Shown: positions 1-13,000 of the stretch, in pieces
How positions within the stretch are numbered: the stretch's first letter is position 1
Layout: each line of letters starts with the position of its first letter
Assembly: GCA_947623455.1 (NCBI GenBank)
Contig: OX392541.1
Span: 9,862,719 to 9,926,718, forward strand
Direction: 5' to 3'
Length of the DNA: 64,000 nucleotides
Origin: Mimachlamys varia
Lineage: Eukaryota > Mollusca > Bivalvia > Pectinida > Pectinidae
The notes under the pieces: generated by a model
The model's database searches: none
What the model saw: the letters and a program-made list of their open reading frames with translations, nothing else
Told to the model about the DNA's origin: nothing
Translations under genes and position numbers: made by a program

Positions 1-219
1 TTTTCTTCCTGCGGTGGAAGGTTTATTAGGGCAAATATAGTTAGACAGACACTAAATTGTCAATCTACATCCATAAATATGTAGCTGAGAAAAGGTTTAG
101 GTAAATAAGTAGGTCAGATACATGTAAGCCCGACTGTCTTGCTGAATTTTGAGTGGAGGAAAAACCATGAGAATATATTGCTGACTTATGATAGCTGTAA
201 AGAAACGTGAACATAATCC

Positions 220-708
220 AAACTCAAAATCTGTTAATTAGAGGCTAAATATGAACAAAGGAAAGATTCACACGGAAACTCATGAACAAAATTACAGGAG
301 AATAAATCCACGTCCTGGAACAGTAAACGTCTTCGAATTCTGCTTCATCGACGACACGCCATATCAATCTACTAGGTCTGAATCAAAGTGAAAAAAATTA
401 GCATTATTCTCAATCACAACAAGTAAGCATATTGCTATTTTTGTGTGATATGAAGATGGACGTTTTTTTTTTAGTTTGCTTGTTAGTGTGTTTACTTGTT
501 GTGATGACAATGATGACTAGGTTCTCATTTTGAGGATTGATGCTTACTTGGATGTGACCAAGATTTACATGGCGGGTGTCGTCGATGAAGCAGAATACGC
601 TTACTCTTCCGGAACACCTGGTCTTATTCTCTTGTACTTTTACAAGAGTCTCCGGGTAAATCTTTCCTTTGTTCCTATTTTGCCCCTAGTTTAATCGATT
701 TGGAGTTC
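220..708. repeat. Fold-back element with long inverted arms
   Basis: The left arm (about 220-355) and the right arm (about 570-708) are imperfect inverted copies. For example, TTCTGCTTCATCGACGACAC on the left mirrors GTGTCGTCGATGAAGCAGAA on the right, and GAACAAAGGAAAGATT mirrors AATCTTTCCTTTGTTC. The middle (about 400-540) also partly folds, with ACAACAAGTAAGCA against GCTTACTTG. There is no coding capacity. It is most likely a non-autonomous fold-back DNA transposon. Confidence 0.7.
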
Positions 709-1987
709 AGATTATGGTTTTGTCGATGCTTTGGTATTCTCTGATTTTTTTTGTATATATATTACTTAGTGTTAGGAGTTGTCAATAACCATTTCTTTTC
801 AAAGCTACTAAAATCATTCTCAAAGTTTGTGATTTATTTGACAAGTTTTCCAAATATTTATGACCCAATCAAATTTCCGTTTACCAAAACGTAGTCTGAT
901 GAAAAACAGATGGGTTATAAAATTAACTGCGGATGGGTGTTAGCTGAAAGGCACTACACTAGCCTAGTCTACCAATACAGAACTATATTTGAATTATAAC
1001 ATAATGTTATGAGTGTGTTGGGAGACGACGATAGTATTTGTCTTAATGAACAAATCTATCATTCGAATTGGAAGAGTTAAAATATATCTGCTATTTTAAT
1101 TGATAAACAATTCATCAAGTTTTAAAAGCTCAAACTCATTGTAAAAGATTTTTTTCATTTTTGTTTATCTGGTGGAAATTACAATGAGAAAGCATGCTCA
1201 GTCTGAATAAATTTGAATATTCCTGTAAATGACCAGTTCAAAGTTCATCTTCAAACATTTACACTGGTCAGCTAACAATTAGGGACAGCTTGTTGAAACT
1301 TTACTAATAAATTCATTGATACTTTGTATTTACAAATAAACGACAAATATTAACCTTCAGTGAAATTTAAAAACAGAATATTTGAAACAAAGTTATTTAA
1401 ACCGATCTCTCTAATACACATAAGATTTGAAGTTGTTGAGATTAATCCAGTTTTATAATCTTCTGGCAGATCTGCTGTCTGTGACTAAGCTGTGTTACTC
1501 CCATACCGTAGACCTGGACTGGAGTAGTGTGGAAGGGCTGCTCAATGCCTAGTCCATTATCTCAAGACATTTAAAGGTAATTAGAGGAGCACCTGTTTGT
1601 TGGTGTGTGTTAACGATGGCAGGGTGCCGACAATGGACGCTCACGTCAATGGACGTCCAAGACAATGGACGACCATGGCAAATACACCTCACATAAAGGT
1701 TGTTACAACTCATATCTATTTTCCTGTCTACAACATCTAATAAAGCTCTGATGAATAATCACAAGACTTGCTTTAGTTTTTTTTTCTTGTTGTGTACTGT
1801 GTTTTTGCTCCTTAATTTAAGTCCAAGGTAATGATTTTAAATTTACTGCTAGTATTTTCTTAGCCTCAGTAATGAAATGTATAGACAAGACAAAAGAGGG
1901 CATCAAATTTTTACTCAGGAGAGAGATAAAAGTAAATCTTTTTGAAATATTTGTAAATTTGGTAAGATGAATTTATGGATATATATC
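709..1987. other. Downstream flank with no recognised gene
   Basis: This stretch is AT-rich without a supported exon. The only local structure is a short imperfect repeat of CAATGGACG at about 1632-1674. Open frames are short and match nothing I know. Confidence 0.5.
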
Positions 1988-2374
1988 AAAGGCCCAATAT
2001 ACATAACTTCAGGAACTTTTCATGATTCTGAAAAATTCTAAAAAAAAATCCAGTTGATAACCATGCAAAAATAAGCCTAAAACGAAGTAAACCTGAGTGG
2101 TAACTAACAAGAAACTCTTCACAGAAAATCCAAAGAATTGAAAATAATTCAGATGGGGCCCACTCCAACAACACACTGAACTCAGATGACAGTTCAAAAT
2201 GGACGCGTGTTTACATATACCGAGTTTCAACTGCTGCTGTACCGGTAACCACATAAGAATTTATCTTGAATATTGCTGATATCAGTTAATCTTAACGTAA
2301 TCTATAAATATAAAAAGTTATTAAGCTTGATTTTCGCTTCAAGTTCTGCCGAAAGTTACGTATATTGGGCCTTT
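1988..2374. mobile_element. MITE with AAAGGCCCAATAT terminal repeats, copy 1
   Basis: The element is about 387 bp and bounded by inverted ends AAAGGCCCAATATAC and TATATTGGGCCTTT. It is inverted relative to a second copy at 49181-49564 that matches across its whole length. The right end reads TTTAA, compatible with a TTAA target site; the left TTAA is mutated. Short open frames inside are not conserved between copies, so it is non-coding. Confidence 0.8.
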
Positions 2375-2478
2375 AATTAAGACAAATTAGTAATTTTTCG
2401 TCCATAGGTTGAGTGTCATAATAGATTTGACACTGTTATCCAAAATATGTAACTAGTTACTCATAATTTTAGTATGTT

Positions 2479-2562
2479 TACTCATTCACCCTAAAGACAC
2501 ATTTAAACTCTCCCCATTCAAAAGGTGGAATAGTTCATTAAGAAATCTCAGGGGTGGATGAG
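2479..2562. mobile_element. Palindromic 85-bp element, copy 1
   Basis: It reads CTCATTCACCCTAAAGACAC at the left and CTCAGGGGTGGATGAG at the right. The inner arms are AACTCTCCCC and GGTGGAATAGTT. It is one of about 18 copies in the window, described together in the findings. Confidence 0.75.
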
Positions 2563-2701
2563 ATGATAATGACTAGTATGAAGTGAAATCTCAAGTATCA
2601 ATATAGAAAGTACCTGTAGTGTGAAGGATTAAATTAGATTTTAATTCATTATTCAGGTATTTACCACACGGACACAAGGACATCCAAGATTCTTCATAAT
2701 A

Positions 2702-3131
2702 CAGTGGACTCCACTTAATATCACCCCTGTTAATATAACATTACTTTTTATATCATGTTTTTTCCATGCAAGCACCATTTTTCTCTCTATACAATCTATG
2801 TAATTTAATTCCTCTTAATATCATGTTTTTTTAACTAATCACATAAATTATCCAGAAAATGATGTAATTTCCATTGATTTCAGATACAACTTGTACAAAA
2901 TGTTGCATAGAAAATAAAAAATAATCCAAAAAAAGATTTTTGATTGAAATAATGTTATCAGAAATCTTTATATTGAACATCTTCATATGTACATTGAACA
3001 GCTTACTTTTATTTATGGAGATTGGAAATGCGCTAGATTTAGTGGGAAAACATGTTTCTCTTAATGTAACATTCCTGTTAATATCATTTTTTGTCTGACA
3101 AATGCAATATAATATAAAGAGGAGTGCACTG
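2702..3131. mobile_element. CAGTG-ended MITE (pogo/Tigger-like), copy 1
   Basis: The element runs from CAGTGGACTCCACTTAATAT to a closing GGAGTGCACTG, with imperfect terminal inverted repeats. The left side is preceded by TA. Inside, TTAATATCATGTT-type motifs recur in both orientations. Copies at 22569-23026 and 39001-39466 lie in the opposite orientation. TA target and CAGTG ends suggest the Tc1/mariner-pogo superfamily, but no transposase remains. Confidence 0.75.
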
Positions 3132-3594
3132 TTTTAAAATTCTGAACATTTAAATACAACAAAAACAAAGAAATTGAGTGAGAAAGAGTTTTATTTATCA
3201 CTGTATTTTTCACTGTTGTACAATACTGAACTACAACCACATGTCACAAAACATCACAGATACATAGGACTTATGAGTAGTTTCTGTTATAATAACTAAT
3301 ATCCTTTCATGAGTGGCTTTTTGACATGTATTCCGATTGTTGTCAAGTCCATCAACATTTTTTTTTAATGCTGGGTTTTATATTCCATTTAGTTGATCAA
3401 CACGATCTTCTTGTCACAAATTCTCCAGTTTGTTCTCTGTTTTTCACACAATACTGTTTCATCTTTCTTGTTCAGCCATAAGCTCCATTTTAAAGATTTA
3501 TTTCTTAACTTTAACACAATTAATATCCATTTAATTCACATTGAATCCTTTGATAAACCAAAGCACTAAAAACAGTCTAAATAATATTTAAGAA

Positions 3595-3600
3595 TTTATT
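3595..3600 (-). terminator. Candidate PSMD1 polyadenylation signal
   Basis: AATAAA reads on the minus strand about 355 bases after the PSMD1 stop codon. A U/GU-rich run follows in the transcript sense near 3575-3545. It is the nearest canonical signal downstream of the stop codon that follows a plausible acceptor. Confidence 0.5.
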
Positions 3601-3953
3601 CCTCCAGGTCAGAGTCCGTTCACCTGAAATGGAAATAGCAAAGTAATACATTAAACTAAATCATTAATGTAATTGTAGCTAAAGAAACAAGAGTTATCTT
3701 TCTTGGAATTCTCCTTCACAAAATACATTGAGACAAAAATTTCTTTCAAAAACACTTTTGACGCTTATGAATGATACACAAAGGATTCTTTTATCATTAA
3801 TGCATAATTCACAAGATAAATTTGCATTCTGTTGTTCGTCTTTCAAATAACTGCCACATAGAAATACTGACAGAACCCAGCAAGTAAATTTATAAACAAT
3901 TATTGGTTAATTAGTGTTAATTACCTGTTAACTCAGTCCTCCTGTCCCAATCC
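3595..3953 (-). other. PSMD1: PSMD1 3'UTR with a probable intron and terminal exon
   Basis: After the stop codon the sequence reaches AACAG|GTAATT, with the exon ending at 3925 and GT at 3924-3923. It resumes after an acceptor ATTTCAG at 3624, giving a short exon from 3623 with AATAAA at 3600-3595 about 23 bases in. The putative intron is 301 bases and a T-rich stretch lies beyond the signal. This is a splice-site-based inference; unspliced read-through to the same signal is equally possible without RNA data. Confidence 0.45.
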
Positions 3954-4024
3954 TCAGTCTTCTGTCCATTCGAATGGCTCTGGGGGTTCTGGCTCCTCAT
4001 CTTCGTCCGGTTTTGGTCCACCCG
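3954..4024 (-). CDS. PSMD1: PSMD1 last coding exon: RPN13-binding tail and stop codon
   Basis: The exon has 71 coding bases including TGA at 3956-3954. It completes an Ala codon and then reads [20 protein letters not shown] followed by ED and stop. The acceptor is ACTTCCAG|CG. In the family this acidic, proline-rich tail inserts into the Pru domain of RPN13/ADRM1. The key Phe in PEPF is kept, but the last residues are EWTED where vertebrates have EYIDD. Confidence 0.94.
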
Positions 4025-7000
4025 CTGGAAGTAACAAACAAACCAATGTACGGTATGTAATATCAGTCATATATATGACAGACTTTATTAGCATCACGAA
4101 AATTGATATTCAACTCATTCACCCCTGGAGACACATTTGAACTCTTCCAATTCAAAACTTGGAATAGTTCATTCTGAAATTTCAGGGGGAAATGAGTTAA
4201 GACTTTGATCTAAACTATCAAAAATAGGTCCTGAAATATTATATTAAAATACTTGTTTCAATTAGCAGAGATGTGCCCATAGACATATACAAAGGAATAT
4301 GAATTTGCCAAAACAATGATTATAGAACATATAATTGATACCTAGGACAAAATAAAATGTAGTAAAAATTACACGTAGACCCTAGAGATAGTACAAGGGG
4401 AATGAGACCAGGTGTTCCTGAAGGGTAAGTGTCTTAATTTGGTCTCATTGACAACAACCAATTGGTCAAAACAGGATAATGTGATGTGCTCACATTGACA
4501 ACTCGGTACTAATCCAAACATCAAGCTCCATATCACAACAAAATAGAGTACATTTCCAAGAGAGAGTTTGAACATGACATTGATAGCACTTGTCCCCAGT
4601 CTTCACCACCCTGTGTCTTGTAAATATTGTGACACAAGTAAGTAAGTTACATTGGTCTGATGAAGCTCTTGTCAGTAGTAAATAAACTGCTACATGTAAA
4701 CACTGAAAGTAGGGGAATCAAGGATATTACAACCAAGAAAGGGAAAGTTAACAATTGGCATACAGGGCAGATTGTGCTTTACTTTCAGCCAGACGCCCTC
4801 AACACTTTATAAATATCAAACTTCATCCCAACTATCAGAGAATTGCCCTAGGAAACTTTTATACAGTATAGATCAAACACTGTTGGAAGGAGAGTAAAGG
4901 ATATTACTACCAAGGAAGGGAAAGTTTACAATTGGAATGGATGGAAATCAACAGCATCAGTATCAATCTTTTGTCCTAATTATCAGAGAACTGCCCTCAG
5001 AAATTTACATACAGGACAGAACAAAACATTGTAGGAAGGGGAATCAAGGATAATACTACCAAGAAAGGGAAAGTTGTTTACAATTGGAATATTGAAATTA
5101 AATACAGGACAGATTGAATATCACTCTTTGATCCAAATTATCTAAGAACTACCCTCAGAGATTTACATACAGGACAGAACAAACATTGAAGGAAGGGGAA
5201 TCCAGGATATTACTACCAAGAAAGGGAAAGTTGTTTACAATTGGAATATTGAAATTAAATACAGGACAGATTGAATATCACTCTTTGATCCAAATTATCT
5301 TAGAACTGCCCTCAGAAAGTCATATACAGATACATGACCTCAGAATGGATAGTTTATAGCAAAAATATCAGTTTAAACATATTTTTATGGTCAAATGTTA
5401 AAAGCAAGAGGATAGGGCACAAGTTATTTCAACATCAATTAGGTTCTCTCAACACAATAATGGCAAATAAACAAAAAAACACAAGTTAATTCAATTTTTT
5501 TTTTGCTATTAAATTGTTCTCCTTATTCATGCTTTCTCATTTTTGTGTATTCATGCAGATGTAAAATTTTTGTATTTTTCATTGCGTATCTATGATAATG
5601 CCACATGACCGTTACACTCTTCATCATCATCATGATGGAGATGGAGATCTTGGCCAGTGTTAATTTATATATAATCACTAGCCGTCTGCATGCTCGCGAA
5701 AAACGCATACTTTGTAACTTTAAACAGGAGCCCACGATTCTCAAAACATTAACACATAAAAGCATAATACTAAACCAGTACAGTTTATAGTGAAGTGAAT
5801 GAACTATATACATGTAACCCCTTGTTTCTTCTTCTTGTCTACTTAAGTCCAAACAACACTCTCGTTTTATGAAAGTTGGCATAAATGAAGCCTTTTACAT
5901 GTGTTGCGATTTATGAACAACAGCAACACTGCAGCAGTGTTTATTGCTGTGGGAAATTCAAGTTGAAGTGGGAAGTGTGGAGGAAATCTCGAATGTAGCG
6001 TAATGACAGACATAAACTCGCGGAGGATGCTCCGCTAGGTATACCAGGCTGTCAATGGCAGACAGGAGGAATGGAGGGGTCAATTCTATCAGGAATGGGG
6101 TCGGCACTGCCGATAAAGGAACACGTTACCATGATTTCACAGCTGAAAAGCATGTGTGCTGAAGGATTGAAAAATCGACCACATATTTTTATAAATTGCC
6201 TTTACACAAATTCTCACCACAGCATTATAGGCAGGGCCCTAATGCTAGCACATGGCGGTGCCAATATCTCTTTTAAAGTTTTTACGGAGACGGATGATGT
6301 GGCTAATGAAGGCTGATTTGGCTGGGATACGCAATCACAGTCTGTCATTGCTGCCATCTTTTGATGTCCATTTTTCTCTACACAACAGCCACAAGTATAT
6401 AGCACTTACACCTCTACAGCATTGTAGGATATCAGTCGAGTGCATTGCAATCTGTGCAAAAGAACTTGGAGCCTCTTGTACAGGAAACTCATACTAATCC
6501 AGACATTCCTCAAGGTATGTCTAGTACAGAAAAGTATGACTGCTCATGATCAGAAGGTCCATTCCAAGGAAACTTGTACACACAAAATTATTTATTCCCC
6601 AATGAGTAAATGACCTAGCTTTAACTCTTTCCGTACCGTGATTCCGGTCCGGGTTCCGGTCCGGGTTCCGTACCGGAAGTCATTACTAGGCTCACCCCCA
6701 GACTCACCCCCAGACGTTTCGGCCAAAATGACGTCTCTTTGTTGTGTTTGCGTAGTGGATATTATGCCAAAATAATGCAGGTAAATGTAAACCAATGCTC
6801 ATTTCGGTTCTTCTATAGTAAGAAGACATACATAGCTTTATTTTCGCAGAAATATTTTCGTCAGATGTGGTACCGCTATGTATAGCTAAAGCATTCGCCG
6901 CCATGAGATGTTTATATTGGTGATGACACTTCGCAGTATCTCGCGGGAAATTCAATCTAAATGGGTCACATGACAGAAAATGTGTACTTAACGCCTGTCT

Positions 7001-10000
7001 TATTGGTTGTTATAAACTGACGCAGTCGATTTTGTGTAAAATGTTATTCGTCAACTCATCTGTCGGCTGCTGTACCCAGCTAATCAAAAATTATGTAACG
7101 TCAAGTAGCTTGTCGTCTGTATACGACATCGGGGATGAGACGTTACGTTTGTTTGTCGTCTGTATACGACAACGGGGAGGAGACGTCACGTTTTTTTGTC
7201 GTCTGTATACGACAACGGTACGGAAAGAGTTAATGTCATGGTATCGTATTATCATTTCTAGATTTCATAGGGGTTGACACGGCCAATTTTGGTTAAGGTG
7301 TCTGACATTCTACTACCACTCCCTTTCCACCACTGGGTCATGGGTTCGAGATCTACCGGCAGCAGTTCAATAACTGCCAGGTACTGGCCAAAGGTCATTG
7401 GTTTCACTCTGTGAACTACTTTCTTGCTTTCTTGCCCATTGCCAGACCCCAGACACGTCCATAGATGACCATGGTGTCCATGGGTGTCCATGGGTTGTAA
7501 AACATCAACAAACCGAAGTATATAAAGCACAGTCCAAATGTTTTGTCCAGGTAGTCTTGTCCAGAAATCTTAGAACAGCTAGGAAATTTGCTAGTTCTGT
7601 ATTCCATAAGTAACTTGCCTGATGAATACAATCTACAACCAGATTGACAGCAGTAAGTGGCTAACGTGTCTGACATTCTACTACCACTAGCCCTCCACCA
7701 CAGGGTTGTGGGTTGGAGACCTATGCAAGGCAGTTTTATCATGACCAAATCTATTTTTCCAATGCAGAGAATATATCAGGCTAATAGTACATTGTAGTTG
7801 CAGAGTTCACAAAGTCCACGGTGTGTCGTGTCTGTAGCCTCCTAGTCTACCTGGCACCTGATTTCAGTGTCAACATATAAAAAGTTAGATAAGGTTTATG
7901 ACACTTTATTCTCAAACGACAGAAATTTCACATTAAAAGAGTTGGTCCAGCCCACTGCTTCATGAATCTTGTCTCAGATTTTCATTCCAATTGATTTTCC
8001 TTCGTATCGTTGCCACACCATTCTAATAAATACTCATCTACCTGGCCTGAAGAAGGAAACAGTGATAGGGTCTGCTGCCCGGTAAGGCCTCAGCTAAGAC
8101 AAGTCTTCAATATTGGACTGGGCCTAACGCAATCAACCTCTATAATCGCCAAAGTACAGACACCGCAAACCACTTTGATTTCAATTTAATTCCAAACTCC
8201 AGATCAATTTACAAATAAGCTTTCTTTCTTTTCAATTCTGATATATGTCAATTTATATGAGTGTGGAGAGCATTCTTTCAGGCTCCAGGCTAACAAAAAA
8301 TCCAAACAAATCTAGCCTGTCATTTGTATAAATGGCGTCCCACATAGCACCAGTGTGACCGTATCGATTAGTTAACACCGAGTTTGGAATTAGCCGAATT
8401 AGATTTTAACTGTGTTGGGGGGGGGGGGGGGGGGGGGACAACATATTTATCTTAACACACGCAGACAGGACCATTTTCCCCACAGGACCACTTTCCCCGG
8501 ACAGTACAATATTAGCACTTCTGGGACCGAGAAAGTAGGTCAGCCACATCCTTGTGATCACAGATAGGGAGCTATAGCAGGGTGACAAAACACTTTTTAA
8601 ATAATCCATCCCCCCTTAAAGTCACATTAAAACCTTACCAAATAAAAGAACTGGGCAAGTCAATTTTAAGATATAGGGGGATTGAGCAAAAAATCAAAAT
8701 TCAAAGCAGATACTCCCAGTCGGCGACATTAACGACTAGTCCTTGACTCCTATGCCCATGACTAGAAAATTTTGGTTTGGACTAGTGGAAAGACTTTGAA
8801 TTTTAATACATTTTTACAATAAATACTACATTTTGCATGTCGGAACCAGTTTGATTACTTACTGTAATATTTGACAATATCCTTATACTGTATTCGCCAT
8901 AATTAGCGCCCTTCCCCTTCTTAAAACTCATGTGGGGTATAGAAATGACATAAGCGCCCCTTAGCTATTCGTAACATAACTAAATGATTCTACATCACAG
9001 AATGGACAATTTCACTGTGTGCATGTTTACAAGCAAAAATACTCCACAAAAATTGGTAATATATTTACAAATTGTTCGAAATTAATGACGATAATGAGCG
9101 CTACCCGTTCTGGTCACAGTGATGACATTTTTCGTTCAGATCCATGTTCTGTTTACCTACTAAACGCCCCCTTTGGCACCAATTTGTTAGGTGACCTGGG
9201 CACTAACTACGGCTAATATGTTAGTCCTAAACCAATTTTTTGCAGAAGTTGATGAAAAACTTTCTGTGGTTGACTTTTTTTTTTTTTTTAATTTTTGCTG
9301 AATTGCCTTGTTCCATGAGTAACACTTGTACTTCATTATCACTTTGTATATCAGAACTTGTTTCAACAAATTTTTGTAAAGAGGACAAATTAATATTTTT
9401 TTCTAAATTTTAATATCTATTCTGATTATAGTTTCCTAGGCCATTATGGAGACAAATGGCAAGTCATGCATACTTGAATACTTCTGAAATGAGCAATACA
9501 CTCAAAACGAAAAACAATTTTGATTCTAAGGTATTTGGAAATGACCTGTGGCCATTACTTGTCTTTAATAAGTAATAAAACAGACAAATGTAGAAATTTA
9601 AAGATCATTGCAGACGATAGAATAAGATTTATTTCAATATTATCTCCAAGATTTTGCACACACACCATAATCTCAATCTTGTCTGGACAATTTTATGAAT
9701 TAAAGACCAAGAATTTAGCCCAGGAAGATATTTGACCATCAATTCTGATAGGCCTTATCAAGAAACAGCTTCAAATTATTCATAGTGATATTTCGTTGTA
9801 ATAAAAATATATTGGTTAAATCAGTCTTAATCGGTGGTACCGAAAACAGTTTAAAAACGCAGGTTTCTGGTCGTCAGAGCTGGTTAAGGAACTGGCATTT
9901 TGCCAGCCAATCAGCCCTCAGACATACATATATATATTTTTCTGTTCCCCAAGAGTCTCGAGAAAGACAGATTTAAATTTCAAATCCAGGGCCTTAAAAT

Positions 10001-13000
10001 TCTTTTATGGGTCCTAACAGTCACAATTTCTCATAACTATCTGTTGAAAATAAATTTGACATTAAATCATTTTTTTATTTATTTTGAAAGAGGAGAATAC
10101 AAATTTGAATGTCTGCGAGTGTCCTCACAGAAAAACGTTTGCACATAAACCATTGACACGATCGTTGAGCTTGAACTCAGCAATTTTCATTTTTTTTTCA
10201 GTGAATTTCAACATACAGCAAAGAAGCCACGGAGCTCTGCAAAAACATCCCATTCTTTGGGATCAGATTCGTTTTAAACTGTTAGATTTCAACAATTCAA
10301 TATTTTCATTGTACAGTGCTATTCTAGCTTAAATAATTGTTCTTAATATAACGCATTAGCTTTGCACTTTAATGTCCTCCTTAATTAAATTATTTTTAAT
10401 TCCCCGAAAAATTCTATATGGAACGGATAATCACCGAGCGAACTTTATAAAATGAAGTAAATGCAATAGCTCTCCGCTACAACAGGATATTAAATGCTCA
10501 CGGAGTCTTCAACCTTAATTGAATACTGCTTCTGTCTTTCTAAGAATCCCGTTTATACTGCACCCAGGCAGGAGGATGAAACAACACTATATTGTTTTAA
10601 AAGAAGAAGGAAGTCCCCCGCCATCATCAGCCAGGTATTGGCAGATCGCCATGACAATATCGACTCAAATCCAAAAGCAGACTTATGCAGTCTTAATTAC
10701 TACAATATGGTGTAAATTACCGTAATGAAAATATAAAGAGACAAAAAATTAGCAGATATTTACAGATATTTTTTGCGAAATTATGGAATAATTGTTCTCA
10801 GCGGTGCTTCATGATAATGAGTTTTTACATTCATATTCCATTTTACACACAGGCTGGAGTATGATAATACAATGTAACAAGGAGCAAAAACTGGAGAAAA
10901 CTGAACAGACGTTTTATATTTTTTCAGTAACCAATGCAAGTCGGGATTAGTGATGGTAAGGAGTGGGGGAAAGGGGGACGGAGGATAAACATTTAGCACT
11001 CGGGAAAGTGTGAGAAATATAAGGATTTTGTAAGGAGGTATGGTGGTCTAGTGAGTAGGATTCTGGTCTTGTGACTGACGAGGTCGCGAGTTCGAGTCCC
11101 GGCCACGGCACATGTGTTGTATCCTTGAACAATATACTTTACTCTGCTTGTTCCAGTCTACTCTGATGTAAATGAGTACATGGTTGAGCAGTGCTAGAAA
11201 CTGTAGAATGCTAGCTGTGAGCTCGGAAACGGCAGCAAAGGTTGTATGCTCCAAAGGGAGTTGAGAACGATAATGGCTGGTTGCTAAGGCCCTATAACCA
11301 TGGATAATAATTTGTGAACCACTTTGAGACGACTTATAGGTTGTGATAAAGTGGCAGTATATAAGAACCTCAAAATATTACTAAGATATTTAGAAATGGT
11401 GAGTTGGGAAAGAGGATGGGGAATAGGGAAGAAGGATGGGGACTTAACACTTAATTACAGGTAGGGCAGAACGTGTGAGAAACATATAGATCAGAAGATG
11501 CCTAAAAGAAGAAACTGGAAACGCACTTGATTGAGTTCAGTTGGAGATCTGGGCTAACTGTCAGTAGTTGGGTAAATGTTGGAAACATTTATATGTTTGT
11601 ATGTAAATTTAAGTGGCGGTAAAATGAAAATGATTTTAAAATATAGCTGAAGTGTAAAGATAAAAAATGTAGATATTCATGGTACGGATTTGGTAGAAGA
11701 TCCAAGATCTAGGTGGGGAGATAGTTTACATACAGAGATAGGAGAAAGATCTTGGATCTAGAAGGGATGTGTATTGGTAGATTTAGGTTCTAGATGTCTA
11801 CAGACCAGATAGACAGGAGATAAGAGCTACATTGTGGGTCTAGATGTTTGAGATTCACAAGACATATTGACAAGATAGAGGGAGTTAAAAGAAGAACAAC
11901 CAGGTGTCTGCTGGGGATGAAGGACTTGACTTACAGGGAAAGTATTGGAACAACTAAAGCTACCAAATTTGCAATCACTGGCTTTCCTGACTTAAAGGGA
12001 AAGTATTGAAGAAACTATAAAATTACCCAACACTGGTTTTCGAGAGAATTAGGGGAGACATGATAAAACTGTTCAAAATAATAAGGACAAACTAAAAAGA
12101 TATTTTCTCAGCAATCAATAAGATGTTTAAAGCATCCTTAGTTAAAAGTTTTTTTTCCAATCAGAACAGAGATAATTTGGAATGACCTTCCTGAACATGT
12201 TGTATCAGCATTAAGAGTCAATTTTATAAGAAATAAGGTAGATAATTCAGTGGAAAAACCAAGAACTCTTCTTCAATTACAAAGCAAAAATTGAATCATA
12301 GACACCAATGTAAATTATGTATGCAAACCGGATGGAAATATTTGAAAAATGGAATCTTTGTTATGTATTGTAAGTCAGATAAAGAGGACTTTAATATAGT
12401 CCTGAACCAGAAATAAACTTAACTAAGACAGTATATATATAGAGGATGATAACTTACCAACGACGGGTTCTATGATGTCCTCCGACTCCTCTGGCTTGGT
12501 ATTACTGAGCATAATGAGGCCGCCATTAGACACCTACAACACATTTATTTTATTTAATCAAGTGTACAGAATAAAGGTGGTTTCAAGGGGAGGTAACTCC
12601 ATGTGTCAATACAGGCAATGGCATGGGGAGGTAACTATGTGTAAATATAGGTAATTTCAAGGGGAGGTAACTCCATGTGTCAATTTAGGCAACGACAAGG
12701 GGATGTAACTATGCGAAAAAATTGGTAATTGCAAGGGAAGGTAACTCCAAGGGTCAATACAGGCAAAGACAAGGTGAGGTAACTGTGCGTTAATATTGAG
12801 TAATTGCAAGGGGAGGTAACTCCAAGGGTCAATACAGGCAAAGACAAGGTGAGGTAACTGTGAGTTTATATTGAGTAATTGAAAGGGGAGGTAACTCCAT
12901 GTGTCAATATAGGTAATGGCAAGGGGAGGAGACTTTATGTTAATGAAGTACTCAAAACAAAAGGATTTGGCAAATAACAGTTTTGCATCAAATATGAGAA

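Larger units (their letters stand above)
4025..12457 (-). other. PSMD1 intron, 8.4 kb
   Basis: This is the intron between the last two coding exons. Beyond the repeats listed separately, the stretches 5335-6620, 7750-8400, 8440-8884 and 9222-11035 are AT-rich without a gene I can support. Around 6071-6316 there is an open frame starting [14 protein letters not shown], but it has no recognisable domain and no splice support. Confidence 0.8.

Noticed and set aside
6071..6497. Possible plus-strand exons (frames of 81 codons each)
   Set aside because: There is no recognisable domain and no continuous frame; the two frames overlap and have no splice or homology support.
11036..11110. Functional tRNA gene on the plus strand
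   Set aside because: It has good A and B boxes but no matching acceptor stem, and it continues into a SINE body.
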